A stretch of 26,924 bases of DNA. It comes from an uncultured Eubacteriales bacterium. Its GTDB lineage: Bacteria > Bacillota > Clostridia > Monoglobales > Monoglobaceae. Each line of letters opens with the position of its first letter. Position 1 is the stretch's first letter. Below the pieces are notes generated by a model. The model ran no database searches, was not told the origin of the DNA, and saw only the letters and a list, made by a program, of their open reading frames with translations. Positions 15,165-22,711 of the stretch are shown piece by piece. The stretch is taken from positions 1 to 26,924 of the forward strand of contig URTH01000003.1 in the NCBI GenBank assembly GCA_900550775.1, read 5' to 3'. The translations under genes were made by a program, and so were the position numbers.

Positions 15165-16889
15165 ATGCGAAAATTATTATCTCTTCTGCGCGGCAAGGAT
15201 TTTTGGATGTCGATTTTGACGCCGATTCTGATCGTGGGAGAGGTCATTATGGAGGTTGCGATCCCCAAGGCCATGTCCAAAATCGTGGATATCGGGATTG
15301 CAAACCGTGACATTGACTATGTATTAAAGGCCGGCGGCGTCATGGTGCTGATGGCGCTCGCTTCCCTCTTCTTTGGCGCAATGGCGGCGTGGACGGCCTC
15401 AATCGCCAGCATGGGATTCGGACGGTCGGTGCGGCAGAGCCTGTTTTATCGGGTACAGGATTTTTCGTTTTCCAATATTGACAGGTTCAGCACCTCTTCG
15501 CTCATTACCCGAATGACAACCGATATTACCAATCTGCAAAACGCCTTTATGATGGTGATCCGTACCCTGGTACGTGCGCCGATCATGTTTATTTCGGCGT
15601 CCGTTATGGCGTTTTCCATCAATGCGGAGCTTTCGTGTATCTTTTTGGTTGCCGTGCCGATTTTAGGCACTGTGCTGGCGTTTACCATCAGCAAGGCGCA
15701 TCCGCGGTTTAAAAAGATGCTGCGCTGCTTTGATAAGCTCAACGCCAAGATACAGGAAAACCTGATCGGAATCCGTGTTGTCAAGGCCTTTGTCCGCGGC
15801 GACTATGAGGATCAGAACTTTGACGAATGTGCCGACGCCGTGCGCCAGACGCAAATCCGTGCCGAGCGGATGGTAATCCTGAATATGCCGATTATGCAGA
15901 TGATGGTGTATCTGTGTATCATATTGGTGCTTTGGCTGGGCGGTAACATGATCGTGGTAGGGCAAATGGGCACCGGTGAGCTGGTTAGCTTTATCAGCTA
16001 TGTCAACCAGATTCTGATGTCACTGATGATGATCGCCTTTTCCTTTACCATGCTGGTAATTTCAAAGGCTTCGGTCAGCCGTATCGTAGAAGTGTTAAAC
16101 GATACCCCGGATATCCCGGATCATAAGGATTCTGATATTGCGGTGGCAGACGGTTCAATCGCGTTTGAGGATGTTTCTTTTAGCTATCAGGGAGATCTTA
16201 GCCGCTGCGCCTTAGAGCATATCAACCTTCAGATAAGGTCCGGCGAGACAATCGGAATCATCGGCGGTACCGGCAGCGCAAAGTCGACGCTGGTGCATCT
16301 GATTCCGCGGCTTTATGAGGCGACAGAGGGCGCGGTCAAGGTCGGCGGCGTTGATGTAAAGGACTATCGGCAAAAGACGCTGCGGGATCAGGTTGCCATG
16401 GTGCTGCAGAAAAATGTGCTCTTTAGCGGTACCATCCGCGAAAACCTCCGCTGGGGAAACCCGGACGCCACCGATGAAGAAATCGTTGCCGCATGCAAAG
16501 CGGCACAGGCACACGACTTTATCATGGAATTTCCAAACGGTTACGATACCGAGCTGGGACAGGGCGGTCTGAATGTTTCCGGCGGCCAGAAGCAGCGGCT
16601 TTGTATCGCCCGTGCGCTCCTGAAAAAGCCGAAGATCGTAATCCTGGACGACAGTACCAGTGCGGTTGACACGGCGACCGACAGTAAAATCCGCGCGGCG
16701 TTCCGTAAAGAGCTTTCCGATACAACAACCATTATCATTGCGCAGCGGATTTCGTCCGTGAGCGATGCCGATCGGATTGTGGTGCTGGAGGAGGGTAAAA
16801 TCTCCGCGGTCGGCACGCATGACGAACTCTTAAAGAGCAGTGAAATTTACCGCGAAGTCTATGAATCTCAGCAAAAGGGGGTGGCGTAG
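15165..16889 (+). CDS. ABC exporter half-transporter with degenerate ATP site (TM287/YheI-like)
   Basis: A 574-residue fusion of six membrane helices (about 1-310) and an ATP-binding domain (about 330-574), one half of a heterodimeric type IV exporter. Walker A is GGTGSAKST (367-375) and the signature is a good NVSGGQ (480-485). The Walker B reads ILDDSTSA, with Asp in place of the catalytic Glu, and the switch His is Gln (IIAQRISS). These are the hallmarks of the degenerate site in heterodimers such as TM287/288. I chose ATG 15165, eight bases after GGAAGG; ATG 15159 and TTG 15141 are alternatives. Its partner follows with no gap. The substrate is unknown; multidrug or lipid export is typical. 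Confidence 0.93.
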   Translation: MRKLLSLLRGKDFWMSILTPILIVGEVIMEVAIPKAMSKIVDIGIANRDIDYVLKAGGVMVLMALASLFFGAMAAWTASIASMGFGRSVRQSLFYRVQDFSFSNIDRFSTSSLITRMTTDITNLQNAFMMVIRTLVRAPIMFISASVMAFSINAELSCIFLVAVPILGTVLAFTISKAHPRFKKMLRCFDKLNAKIQENLIGIRVVKAFVRGDYEDQNFDECADAVRQTQIRAERMVILNMPIMQMMVYLCIILVLWLGGNMIVVGQMGTGELVSFISYVNQILMSLMMIAFSFTMLVISKASVSRIVEVLNDTPDIPDHKDSDIAVADGSIAFEDVSFSYQGDLSRCALEHINLQIRSGETIGIIGGTGSAKSTLVHLIPRLYEATEGAVKVGGVDVKDYRQKTLRDQVAMVLQKNVLFSGTIRENLRWGNPDATDEEIVAACKAAQAHDFIMEFPNGYDTELGQGGLNVSGGQKQRLCIARALLKKPKIVILDDSTSAVDTATDSKIRAAFRKELSDTTTIIIAQRISSVSDADRIVVLEEGKISAVGTHDELLKSSEIYREVYESQQKGVA

Positions 16890-18797
16890 ATGCCTCCGCA
16901 TAAGAATATGGGAATGAAAAAACCAAAAGACGGCAAGAAAACGCTGTTTCGGATTCTGCACTATTTGGAGGAATACCGCTTTCAGCTGGTTCTGGTGGCG
17001 CTGCTTGTTATTGTCAGCTCCGGCGCAGGCGTGGTCGGCACCTATTTTCTAAAGCCGATCATCGACAACTATATCGCCCCGTGGATCGGAAACGCGAACC
17101 CGGATCTTAGCGGACTGCTGCGCACCATTATACTGCTTGCGGTCATTTACGCAGCCGGTGCACTTTGTACCTATGCGTACAACCGTATCATGGTAAACAT
17201 TGCGGCAAACTCGCTTTACAAGATGCGGATGGATATGTTTACCCATATGCAGACCTTGCCGATCCGTTATTTTGACAGCCGTACCCACGGCGAAATCATG
17301 AGCCGCTATACCAACGATATCGATACGCTGCGCAACATGATGAGCCAAAGCGTGCCGCAGCTGATTTCATCCGGCATTACGGTGGTGGGCGTCTTTGTCA
17401 TGATGCTGGTGCTGAGTATTCCACTGACGATTCTGGTGGTGCTGATGATGCTGACGATCTTTGGCGTCATTAAGCTGGTCGGCGGCAAAAGCGCTTTGTA
17501 CTACCGCAACCAGCAAAAGGCAATCGGCGCGGTCAACGGCTATATTGAAGAGATGATCGAGGGGCAAAAGGTGGTAAAGGTGTTTTGCCACGAGGAGGAG
17601 AGCAAACAGCGGTTTGACGTCATCAACGGCGCACTGTGCGATGCGGCAAGTAAGGCGAACACCTTTGCAAGCATTTTGATGCCGATCATGAACAATCTGT
17701 CCTATATCCACTATGCACTGACGGCAATCATCGGCGCAACGCTCACCATTTTGACCGGCCAGCGCGAAATGGGAATTTTCGCCCTGGGGCTTGGCGCACT
17801 GGTTTCGTTTTTGCAGTACACCCGTTCCTTTGCGCAGCCGATCACCCAGGTGTCGCAGCAGTTTAACGTGATTTTGAACGCGCTTGCCGGTGCGGAGCGG
17901 ATTTTTGCGCTGCTGGATGAAAAGCCGGAGGTTGATGACGGTTATGTGACGCTGGTGAACGTGAAGGAAAAGCCGGACGGCACGTTTGAAGAGACGGCGC
18001 AGCGCACCGGACACTGGGCGTGGAAGCATCCGCATCACGATGGCACGCTGACCTATGTACCGCTGCGCGGCGCCGTGACCTTTGAGGATGTCGAATTTGG
18101 CTACGAGCCGGGCAAGGTTGTCCTGAACGGAATCAGCCTTTATGCCGAGCCGGGACAAAAAATTGCGTTTGTCGGCTCGACCGGCGCGGGCAAGACGACA
18201 ATTACCAATTTAATCAACCGTTTTTATGATGTGCCGGACGGCAAGATCCGCTACGACGGCATCAATATCAATAAGATCAAAAAGGCGGATCTGCGGCGCT
18301 CGCTTTCGATGGTGCTGCAGGATACGCATCTGTTTACCGGCACCGTGATGGAAAACATCCGTTACGGCAGACTGGACGCGACAGACGAGGAAGTCATTGC
18401 TGCGGCAAAGCTTGCCAACGCCCATTGGTTTATTTCGCATCTGCCGGACGGGTATGATACCATGCTGACCGGGGACGGCGCAAATTTAAGCCAGGGTCAG
18501 CGGCAGCTGCTGGCGATTGCAAGAGCGGCGGTTGCGGATCCTCCCGTCCTGATCTTAGACGAGGCGACCAGCTCGATCGACACCCGTACCGAGGCACTGA
18601 TCGAAAAGGGAATGGATCAGCTGATGGAGGGCAGAACGGTGTTTGTCATTGCGCACCGCCTGTCCACGGTAAGAAATTCGCACGCGATCATGGTGCTGGA
18701 ACACGGTGAGATTATCGAACGCGGCAGCCATGAAGAGCTGATTGCCAAAAAGGGCAGATATTATCAGCTCTACACCGGCATGTTTGAACTTTCGTAA
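16890..18797 (+). CDS. ABC exporter half-transporter with consensus ATP site (TM288/YheH-like)
   Basis: A 635-residue half-transporter: membrane domain about 30-340, an extra linker segment about 350-390 (rich in Lys, His and Trp), and an ATP-binding domain about 393-635. Walker A is GSTGAGKTT (429-437), Walker B LILDEATSS with catalytic Glu (554-562), and the H-loop AHRLSTV has His589. The signature is LSQGQ rather than LSGGQ. Pairing this with the neighbour gives one complete ATP site (this Walker A/B with the partner's LSGGQ) and one degenerate site. The ATG immediately follows the previous stop, preceded by a G-rich ribosome site, implying translational coupling and equal production. A terminator follows 15 bases after the stop. 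Confidence 0.94.
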   Translation: MPPHKNMGMKKPKDGKKTLFRILHYLEEYRFQLVLVALLVIVSSGAGVVGTYFLKPIIDNYIAPWIGNANPDLSGLLRTIILLAVIYAAGALCTYAYNRIMVNIAANSLYKMRMDMFTHMQTLPIRYFDSRTHGEIMSRYTNDIDTLRNMMSQSVPQLISSGITVVGVFVMMLVLSIPLTILVVLMMLTIFGVIKLVGGKSALYYRNQQKAIGAVNGYIEEMIEGQKVVKVFCHEEESKQRFDVINGALCDAASKANTFASILMPIMNNLSYIHYALTAIIGATLTILTGQREMGIFALGLGALVSFLQYTRSFAQPITQVSQQFNVILNALAGAERIFALLDEKPEVDDGYVTLVNVKEKPDGTFEETAQRTGHWAWKHPHHDGTLTYVPLRGAVTFEDVEFGYEPGKVVLNGISLYAEPGQKIAFVGSTGAGKTTITNLINRFYDVPDGKIRYDGININKIKKADLRRSLSMVLQDTHLFTGTVMENIRYGRLDATDEEVIAAAKLANAHWFISHLPDGYDTMLTGDGANLSQGQRQLLAIARAAVADPPVLILDEATSSIDTRTEALIEKGMDQLMEGRTVFVIAHRLSTVRNSHAIMVLEHGEIIERGSHEELIAKKGRYYQLYTGMFELS

Positions 18798-18811
18798 AAA
18801 AGGCGACTTTG

Positions 18812-18841
18812 AAGAAGGCGGCGAGAGCTGCCTTCTTTTTG
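18812..18841 (+). terminator. Rho-independent terminator of the marR-ABC operon
   Basis: AAGAAGGCGGC (18812-18822) pairs with GCTGCCTTCTT (18827-18837), one pair being G-U, around a GAGA tetraloop, followed by T residues. It closes the exporter operon and isolates it from the mdh operon promoter 30 bases later. Confidence 0.92.
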
Positions 18842-18870
18842 TATCATGATAATTTTGTTTAAAACGCACA

Positions 18871-18899
18871 TTGATTTTTTTTTAACAAAGTGATATAGT
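18871..18899 (+). promoter_or_regulatory. Candidate promoter of the mdh-fumC-hdr-flx operon
   Basis: TTGATT (18871-18876) and TATAGT (18894-18899) are 17 bases apart, with TG one base before the -10 box. It would give a leader of about 200 bases. It is the best match in the gap; no comparable promoter is seen between the following genes. Confidence 0.6.
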
Positions 18900-19108
18900 A
18901 ATATTTTGTAGAATGTACGTGGGGAAAGAGACAATTTGTCAAAACAGGATATCGAAAATGACATGACAGCTGTGTGAAATCGACAATTCCCAAGAGGGAG
19001 GTTTTGTGTTAAGATAATCGTGGTTTTTTATGGGAAAACCTGACTTGAGACGATTCCCGTGTACAAAAGAAAATGAAAAAACAAATCCAAAGATAGGGAA
19101 GGTGCATT
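18900..19108 (+). other. Long untranslated leader of the mdh operon with alternative stems
   Basis: About 200 bases without an open frame. AAAACC(T) at 19035-19041 can pair with AGGTTTT at 18999-19005 or with GGTTTT at 19022-19027, two mutually exclusive hairpins. A short palindrome GACAATTTGTC lies near 18930. No U-run follows the hairpins and I recognise no known riboswitch. GGGAAGGTG before the ATG is the ribosome site. Confidence 0.4.
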
Positions 19109-20053
19109 ATGAATAAAATATCGATTATCGGAACCGGAAGCGTAGGCTCGACCATCGCCTATACATTAACCGTGATGGGAATCGCTTCGGAAATTGTCAT
19201 GATTGACATTAACAACGAAAAGGCGCTCGGCGAGGCGCTGGATATCCGGCAGGGTACGCCGTTTTGCGGAGCCTGTTCGATTTATGCCGGCGACTACCGC
19301 GATGCGCAGGATTCCAACATCGTGATTTTAACCTCCGGCATTGCCAGAAAGCCCGGTCAGTCCCGGTTAGAGCTGGCACAGACCAACGTGGATATCACCA
19401 AGTCGATCATCCCGGAGATTACCAGATACGCGCCGGACGCGACTTATATTATTGTAAGCAACCCGGTGGATATCTTAACCTATACGTTTTATAAGATTTC
19501 CGGCCTGCCGGAAAATCGGATTATCGGCTCCGGTACGATTTTGGACACGGCGCGTCTGCGTGCAAGACTGTCCGAGTATTTTAACATCAGCCAAAGCAAC
19601 GTGCACGCCTACGTATTTGGTGAGCACGGCGATTCTTCGTTCATTCCGTGGTCGGTTGCCAATATCTCCAACGTGCCGATTAACGAATGTGACGCGCTGG
19701 TGGCCGGCAGCGATGTGTCGATGCCGAAGTTTAAGCGCGAGGACGTGGAGCAGTATGTCCGCAAGTCCGGCGGCCGCGTGATTGAGCGCAAGGGCGCTAC
19801 GTTCTATGCCGTTTCCGCGTCGGTTTGTCATATCTGCAAGTGCCTGCTGACGGGAATCGATACCACCATGACGGTATCGACACTGATGCACGGCGAATAC
19901 GGCGTTGACGATGTCGCGCTGAGCGTTTTGAACATTGTCGGCAAGGACGGTGCGAGAGCAAAGGTCATGATGCCGCTGACCGATGATGAAATCAGCAAGC
20001 TGCGTCACAGCGCCGATACCTTAAAGGACGTTATCAAAAATCTTCATATATAG
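19109..20053 (+). CDS. mdh: NAD-dependent malate dehydrogenase (LDH/MDH superfamily)
   Basis: A 314-residue 2-hydroxyacid dehydrogenase that interconverts oxaloacetate and malate with NADH in the cytosol. The nucleotide-binding GTGSVGS is at 9-15 and the NAD-ribose Asp in MIDIN at 33. The catalytic pair is Asp146 (LDTARL) with His173 (GEHGDSS), and the carboxylate-binding Arg149 is present. The overall sequence looks lactate-dehydrogenase-like. However, the specificity position (102 in LDH numbering) is Arg80 in GIARKPGQSR, where lactate enzymes have Gln; Arg here selects oxaloacetate. The fumarase gene 45 bases downstream supports the malate assignment. Automatic annotation may still call it L-lactate dehydrogenase. 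First gene of the operon. Confidence 0.82.
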   Translation: MNKISIIGTGSVGSTIAYTLTVMGIASEIVMIDINNEKALGEALDIRQGTPFCGACSIYAGDYRDAQDSNIVILTSGIARKPGQSRLELAQTNVDITKSIIPEITRYAPDATYIIVSNPVDILTYTFYKISGLPENRIIGSGTILDTARLRARLSEYFNISQSNVHAYVFGEHGDSSFIPWSVANISNVPINECDALVAGSDVSMPKFKREDVEQYVRKSGGRVIERKGATFYAVSASVCHICKCLLTGIDTTMTVSTLMHGEYGVDDVALSVLNIVGKDGARAKVMMPLTDDEISKLRHSADTLKDVIKNLHI

Positions 20054-20098
20054 AGGCTCTCTGCCGTGGTGCAGTCTGCCGGAAAGGTGGTAGCTAGA

Positions 20099-21475
20099 AT
20101 GGATTATCGTGTAGAACATGATTCAATGGGAGAGGTCAAGGTGCCTGCGGACAGATTGTGGGCAGCCCAGACCCAAAGAAGCCATGAAAACTTTGAGATC
20201 GGTGTGGGAATCGAAACCATGCCGCGTGAGATTACGCACGCCTTTGGTATTTTAAAGAAGGCGGCGGCGCTTGCCAATCATGAATTGAGACCGGAAAAGA
20301 TGACTGAAGAAAAGCTTTGCGCGATCACGAAAGCATGCGATGAAGTGATCGGGGGAAAGCTGAACGACCATTTTCCGCTGGTGGTATGGCAGACCGGGTC
20401 GGGTACGCAGTCGAATATGAATGCCAATGAGGTCATTGCAAACCGTGCCAACCAGATTGCAGAAAAAAAGCTGGCGCACCCGAACGACGATATCAATATG
20501 AGCCAGTCCTCCAACGATACCTTCCCGACGGCAATGCATATTTCCGCCGTCATTGCGATTGAGGATCGGCTGCTGCCGGCGATTGAAACGCTGGTTGCAA
20601 CCTTTAAACGGTTAGAGGCCGAAAACGAAGGAATCGTAAAGTCCGGACGTACGCACCTGCAGGATGCAACGCCGATTCAGTTCAGCCAGGAAATCAGCGG
20701 ATGGCGCGCAAGCTTAGAGCGTGACGCCGAGCTTTTAAAGATGGCGGTAAAGCCCCTCTATGAGCTGGCGCTCGGCGGTACTGCGGTCGGCACCGGGTTG
20801 AATGCCCCCAAGGGATTTTCCGAACTGGTTGCAAAAAAGGTGGCAGAGCTGACCGGCAAGCCGTTTGTGACGGCGCCCAATAAGTTCCACGCCCTGACCT
20901 CAAAGGATGAAATCGTGTTTGCGCACGGCGCCATTAAGGCAACGGCCTGCGATATGTTAAAGATTGCCAACGATGTCCGTCATCTGGCATCGGGACCGCG
21001 CTGCGGCCTCGGCGAGATTCATATCCCGGAGAATGAGCCGGGATCGTCCATCATGCCGGGCAAGGTAAACCCGACCCAGTGTGAGGCGGTTACTATGGTG
21101 GCCGTTCAGGTCATGGGCAACGATGTGGCGGTCGGCGTTGCGGCATCGCAGGGTAATTTTGAGCTGAACGTCTTTATGCCGGTGACGGCGTATAACTTCC
21201 TGCAGTCGGCAAGACTTCTGGCTGAGGCGATTTTATCCTTTAACAAGAACTGCGCTGTAGGCATCACGGCCAATAAGGAAAAGATGCATGAGAATCTGCA
21301 CCGTTCGCTGATGCTGGTAACCGCGCTGAATCCCTACATCGGTTACGAAAATGCGGCAAAGACGGCGAAAAAGGCGTTTAAGGACAATATCTCCTTAAAG
21401 GAAGCCTGCGTTGCGCTGGGCTTTTTGACCGAAGAAAAGTTTGATGAGGTATTCCATCCCGAACAGATGGTTTAA
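20099..21475 (+). CDS. fumC: Class II fumarate hydratase
   Basis: A 458-residue cofactor-free fumarase that interconverts malate and fumarate; works as a tetramer. Family motifs are complete: WQTGSGTQSNMN (97-108), GRTHLQDATP (183-192) and the superfamily signature GSSIMPGKVN (315-324) with the catalytic loop serine. The TGSGTQ-NMN-NEV pattern favours fumarase over aspartate ammonia-lyase. Length is normal. I chose the ATG at 20099 (MDYRVEHDSMG) after GGAAAGGTGG; the longer frame from 20066 has no good site. It sits 45 bases after mdh and 26 before hdrB on the same strand, so the malate-fumarate steps are co-expressed with the Hdr-Flx genes. Class II enzymes do not carry the oxygen-sensitive cluster of class I fumarases. 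Confidence 0.94.
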   Translation: MDYRVEHDSMGEVKVPADRLWAAQTQRSHENFEIGVGIETMPREITHAFGILKKAAALANHELRPEKMTEEKLCAITKACDEVIGGKLNDHFPLVVWQTGSGTQSNMNANEVIANRANQIAEKKLAHPNDDINMSQSSNDTFPTAMHISAVIAIEDRLLPAIETLVATFKRLEAENEGIVKSGRTHLQDATPIQFSQEISGWRASLERDAELLKMAVKPLYELALGGTAVGTGLNAPKGFSELVAKKVAELTGKPFVTAPNKFHALTSKDEIVFAHGAIKATACDMLKIANDVRHLASGPRCGLGEIHIPENEPGSSIMPGKVNPTQCEAVTMVAVQVMGNDVAVGVAASQGNFELNVFMPVTAYNFLQSARLLAEAILSFNKNCAVGITANKEKMHENLHRSLMLVTALNPYIGYENAAKTAKKAFKDNISLKEACVALGFLTEEKFDEVFHPEQMV

Positions 21476-21501
21476 AAATTGACAGTGATGGAGGTAAAAC
21501 G

Positions 21502-22299
21502 ATGAATGTTTCTTATTTTCCGGGTTGTACCCTCCGTACCAAGGCAAAGCAGCTGGACGTCTACGCAAGACAGTGTGCCGAGATTTTAGGCGTGACGCTT
21601 TGCGAAATTGAGGATTGGCAGTGCTGCGGCGGCGTGTTTGTCAGCGCAAAGGACGAGATTGCGTCCAAGCTTTCCGGCGTCCGCGCACTGATTGCCGCAA
21701 GAGAGGCGCAGCAGCCTTTGGTTACGGTATGTTCAGCCTGTCATAATGTAATCAAGCAGACCAATCATGCGATGCAGACCGATGCGGATTTTGCCGCAAA
21801 GGTGAATGCTTATATGGCGCAGGAGAAGAATCCGCCTGCGGCCTATAACGGCGAGACCGCGGTTTATCATTATCTGGAGCTGCTCCGCGACGAGGTGGGC
21901 TTTGACAAGATCAAGGCGGCGGTAAAAAATCCGCTCAGCGGAAAGAAGGTTGCCGCGTATTACGGCTGCATGCTGCTCCGCCCCGGAAAGGTGATGCAGT
22001 TTGATGACCCCGAAAATCCGCGGATTATGGAGGACTTTATCCGTGCGCTCGGCGCAGAGCCGGTGATATATCCCAAGCGGAACGAGTGCTGCGGCGGCTA
22101 TGTCGTGGTCGAAGATGCCGCATCGGCAGAGAAAAAGAGCGGCGCGGTGTTAGAGAGCGCAAAGCAAAGCGGCGCCGAAATGATTGTGACGGCATGTCCC
22201 CTGTGCCGGTATAACCTTTTAAAGAGCCAAAGCGACATGCCGGTGGTTTACTTTACCGAGCTTTTGGCCGAGGCGCTTGGCGTAAAGGAGGGTGAATAA
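21502..22299 (+). CDS. hdrB: Heterodisulfide reductase subunit B-like protein (two CCG domains)
   Basis: A 265-residue protein with two CCG domains. The first uses Cys9, Cys41-Cys42, Cys77 and Cys80; the second uses Cys156, Cys196-Cys197, Cys232 and Cys235. In methanogen HdrB, the same pattern holds two non-cubane [4Fe-4S] clusters that split the CoM-S-S-CoB heterodisulfide. In bacteria the physiological disulfide or other acceptor is unknown. All ligand positions are intact, so it should be catalytic. GGAGGT precedes the ATG. hdrC follows two bases after its stop. Confidence 0.93.
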   Translation: MNVSYFPGCTLRTKAKQLDVYARQCAEILGVTLCEIEDWQCCGGVFVSAKDEIASKLSGVRALIAAREAQQPLVTVCSACHNVIKQTNHAMQTDADFAAKVNAYMAQEKNPPAAYNGETAVYHYLELLRDEVGFDKIKAAVKNPLSGKKVAAYYGCMLLRPGKVMQFDDPENPRIMEDFIRALGAEPVIYPKRNECCGGYVVVEDAASAEKKSGAVLESAKQSGAEMIVTACPLCRYNLLKSQSDMPVVYFTELLAEALGVKEGE

Positions 22300-22301
22300 G
22301 A

Positions 22302-22694
22302 ATGCAGAGAAAAGAGATGCAGCAGAGAGAGCAGATTTTGCGGATCAGCGGCGTCAATCCGCGCAAATGCATGCGCTGCGGAAAATGCTCCGGCACCTGC
22401 CCTTCTTATGATGAGATGGAATATCATCCGCATGAATTTGTCTATATGGTGGAGTCGGGCGATATCGAGGCGCTGAAAAAGTCAGACTCTGTATACAAAT
22501 GCCTCTCCTGCTTTGCGTGCGTGGAGCGTTGTCCGCGCGGCGTAGAGCCGGCAAAACTGATTGAGGCGCTCCGTCTTATGGTGATCCGCGAAAAGGGCGG
22601 CAGCCATTTAAAGGCGGAGGAAATTCCGGCGCTTTTGGACGATGAGATGCCGCAGCAGGCATTGGTCAGCGCGTTTCGGAAATACGCAAAATAG
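22302..22694 (+). CDS. hdrC: Heterodisulfide reductase subunit C-like ferredoxin
   Basis: A 130-residue electron-transfer subunit linking HdrA to HdrB. Two cubane [4Fe-4S] motifs are visible: Cys23, 26, 29 and 33 (CMRCGKCSGTCP) and Cys67, 70, 73 and 77 (CLSCFACVERCP). A helical tail follows, as in HdrC. The start at 22302 has AAAGGAGGGTGA in front, overlapping the end of hdrB. Order B-C-A with near-zero spacing indicates translational coupling and a fixed complex stoichiometry. Confidence 0.93.
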   Translation: MQRKEMQQREQILRISGVNPRKCMRCGKCSGTCPSYDEMEYHPHEFVYMVESGDIEALKKSDSVYKCLSCFACVERCPRGVEPAKLIEALRLMVIREKGGSHLKAEEIPALLDDEMPQQALVSAFRKYAK

Positions 22695-22711
22695 AAAGGA
22701 GAATGTCAACC

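Noticed and set aside
18850..18890. Possible Rex (NADH-sensing) operator before mdh from TTGTTTAAAA and TTAACAA
   Set aside because: The half sites are about 20 bases apart, whereas Rex sites are compact (TTGTTAA-N4-TTAACAA type). The TTGTGTTAAGATAAT at 19003-19017 is not palindromic either.
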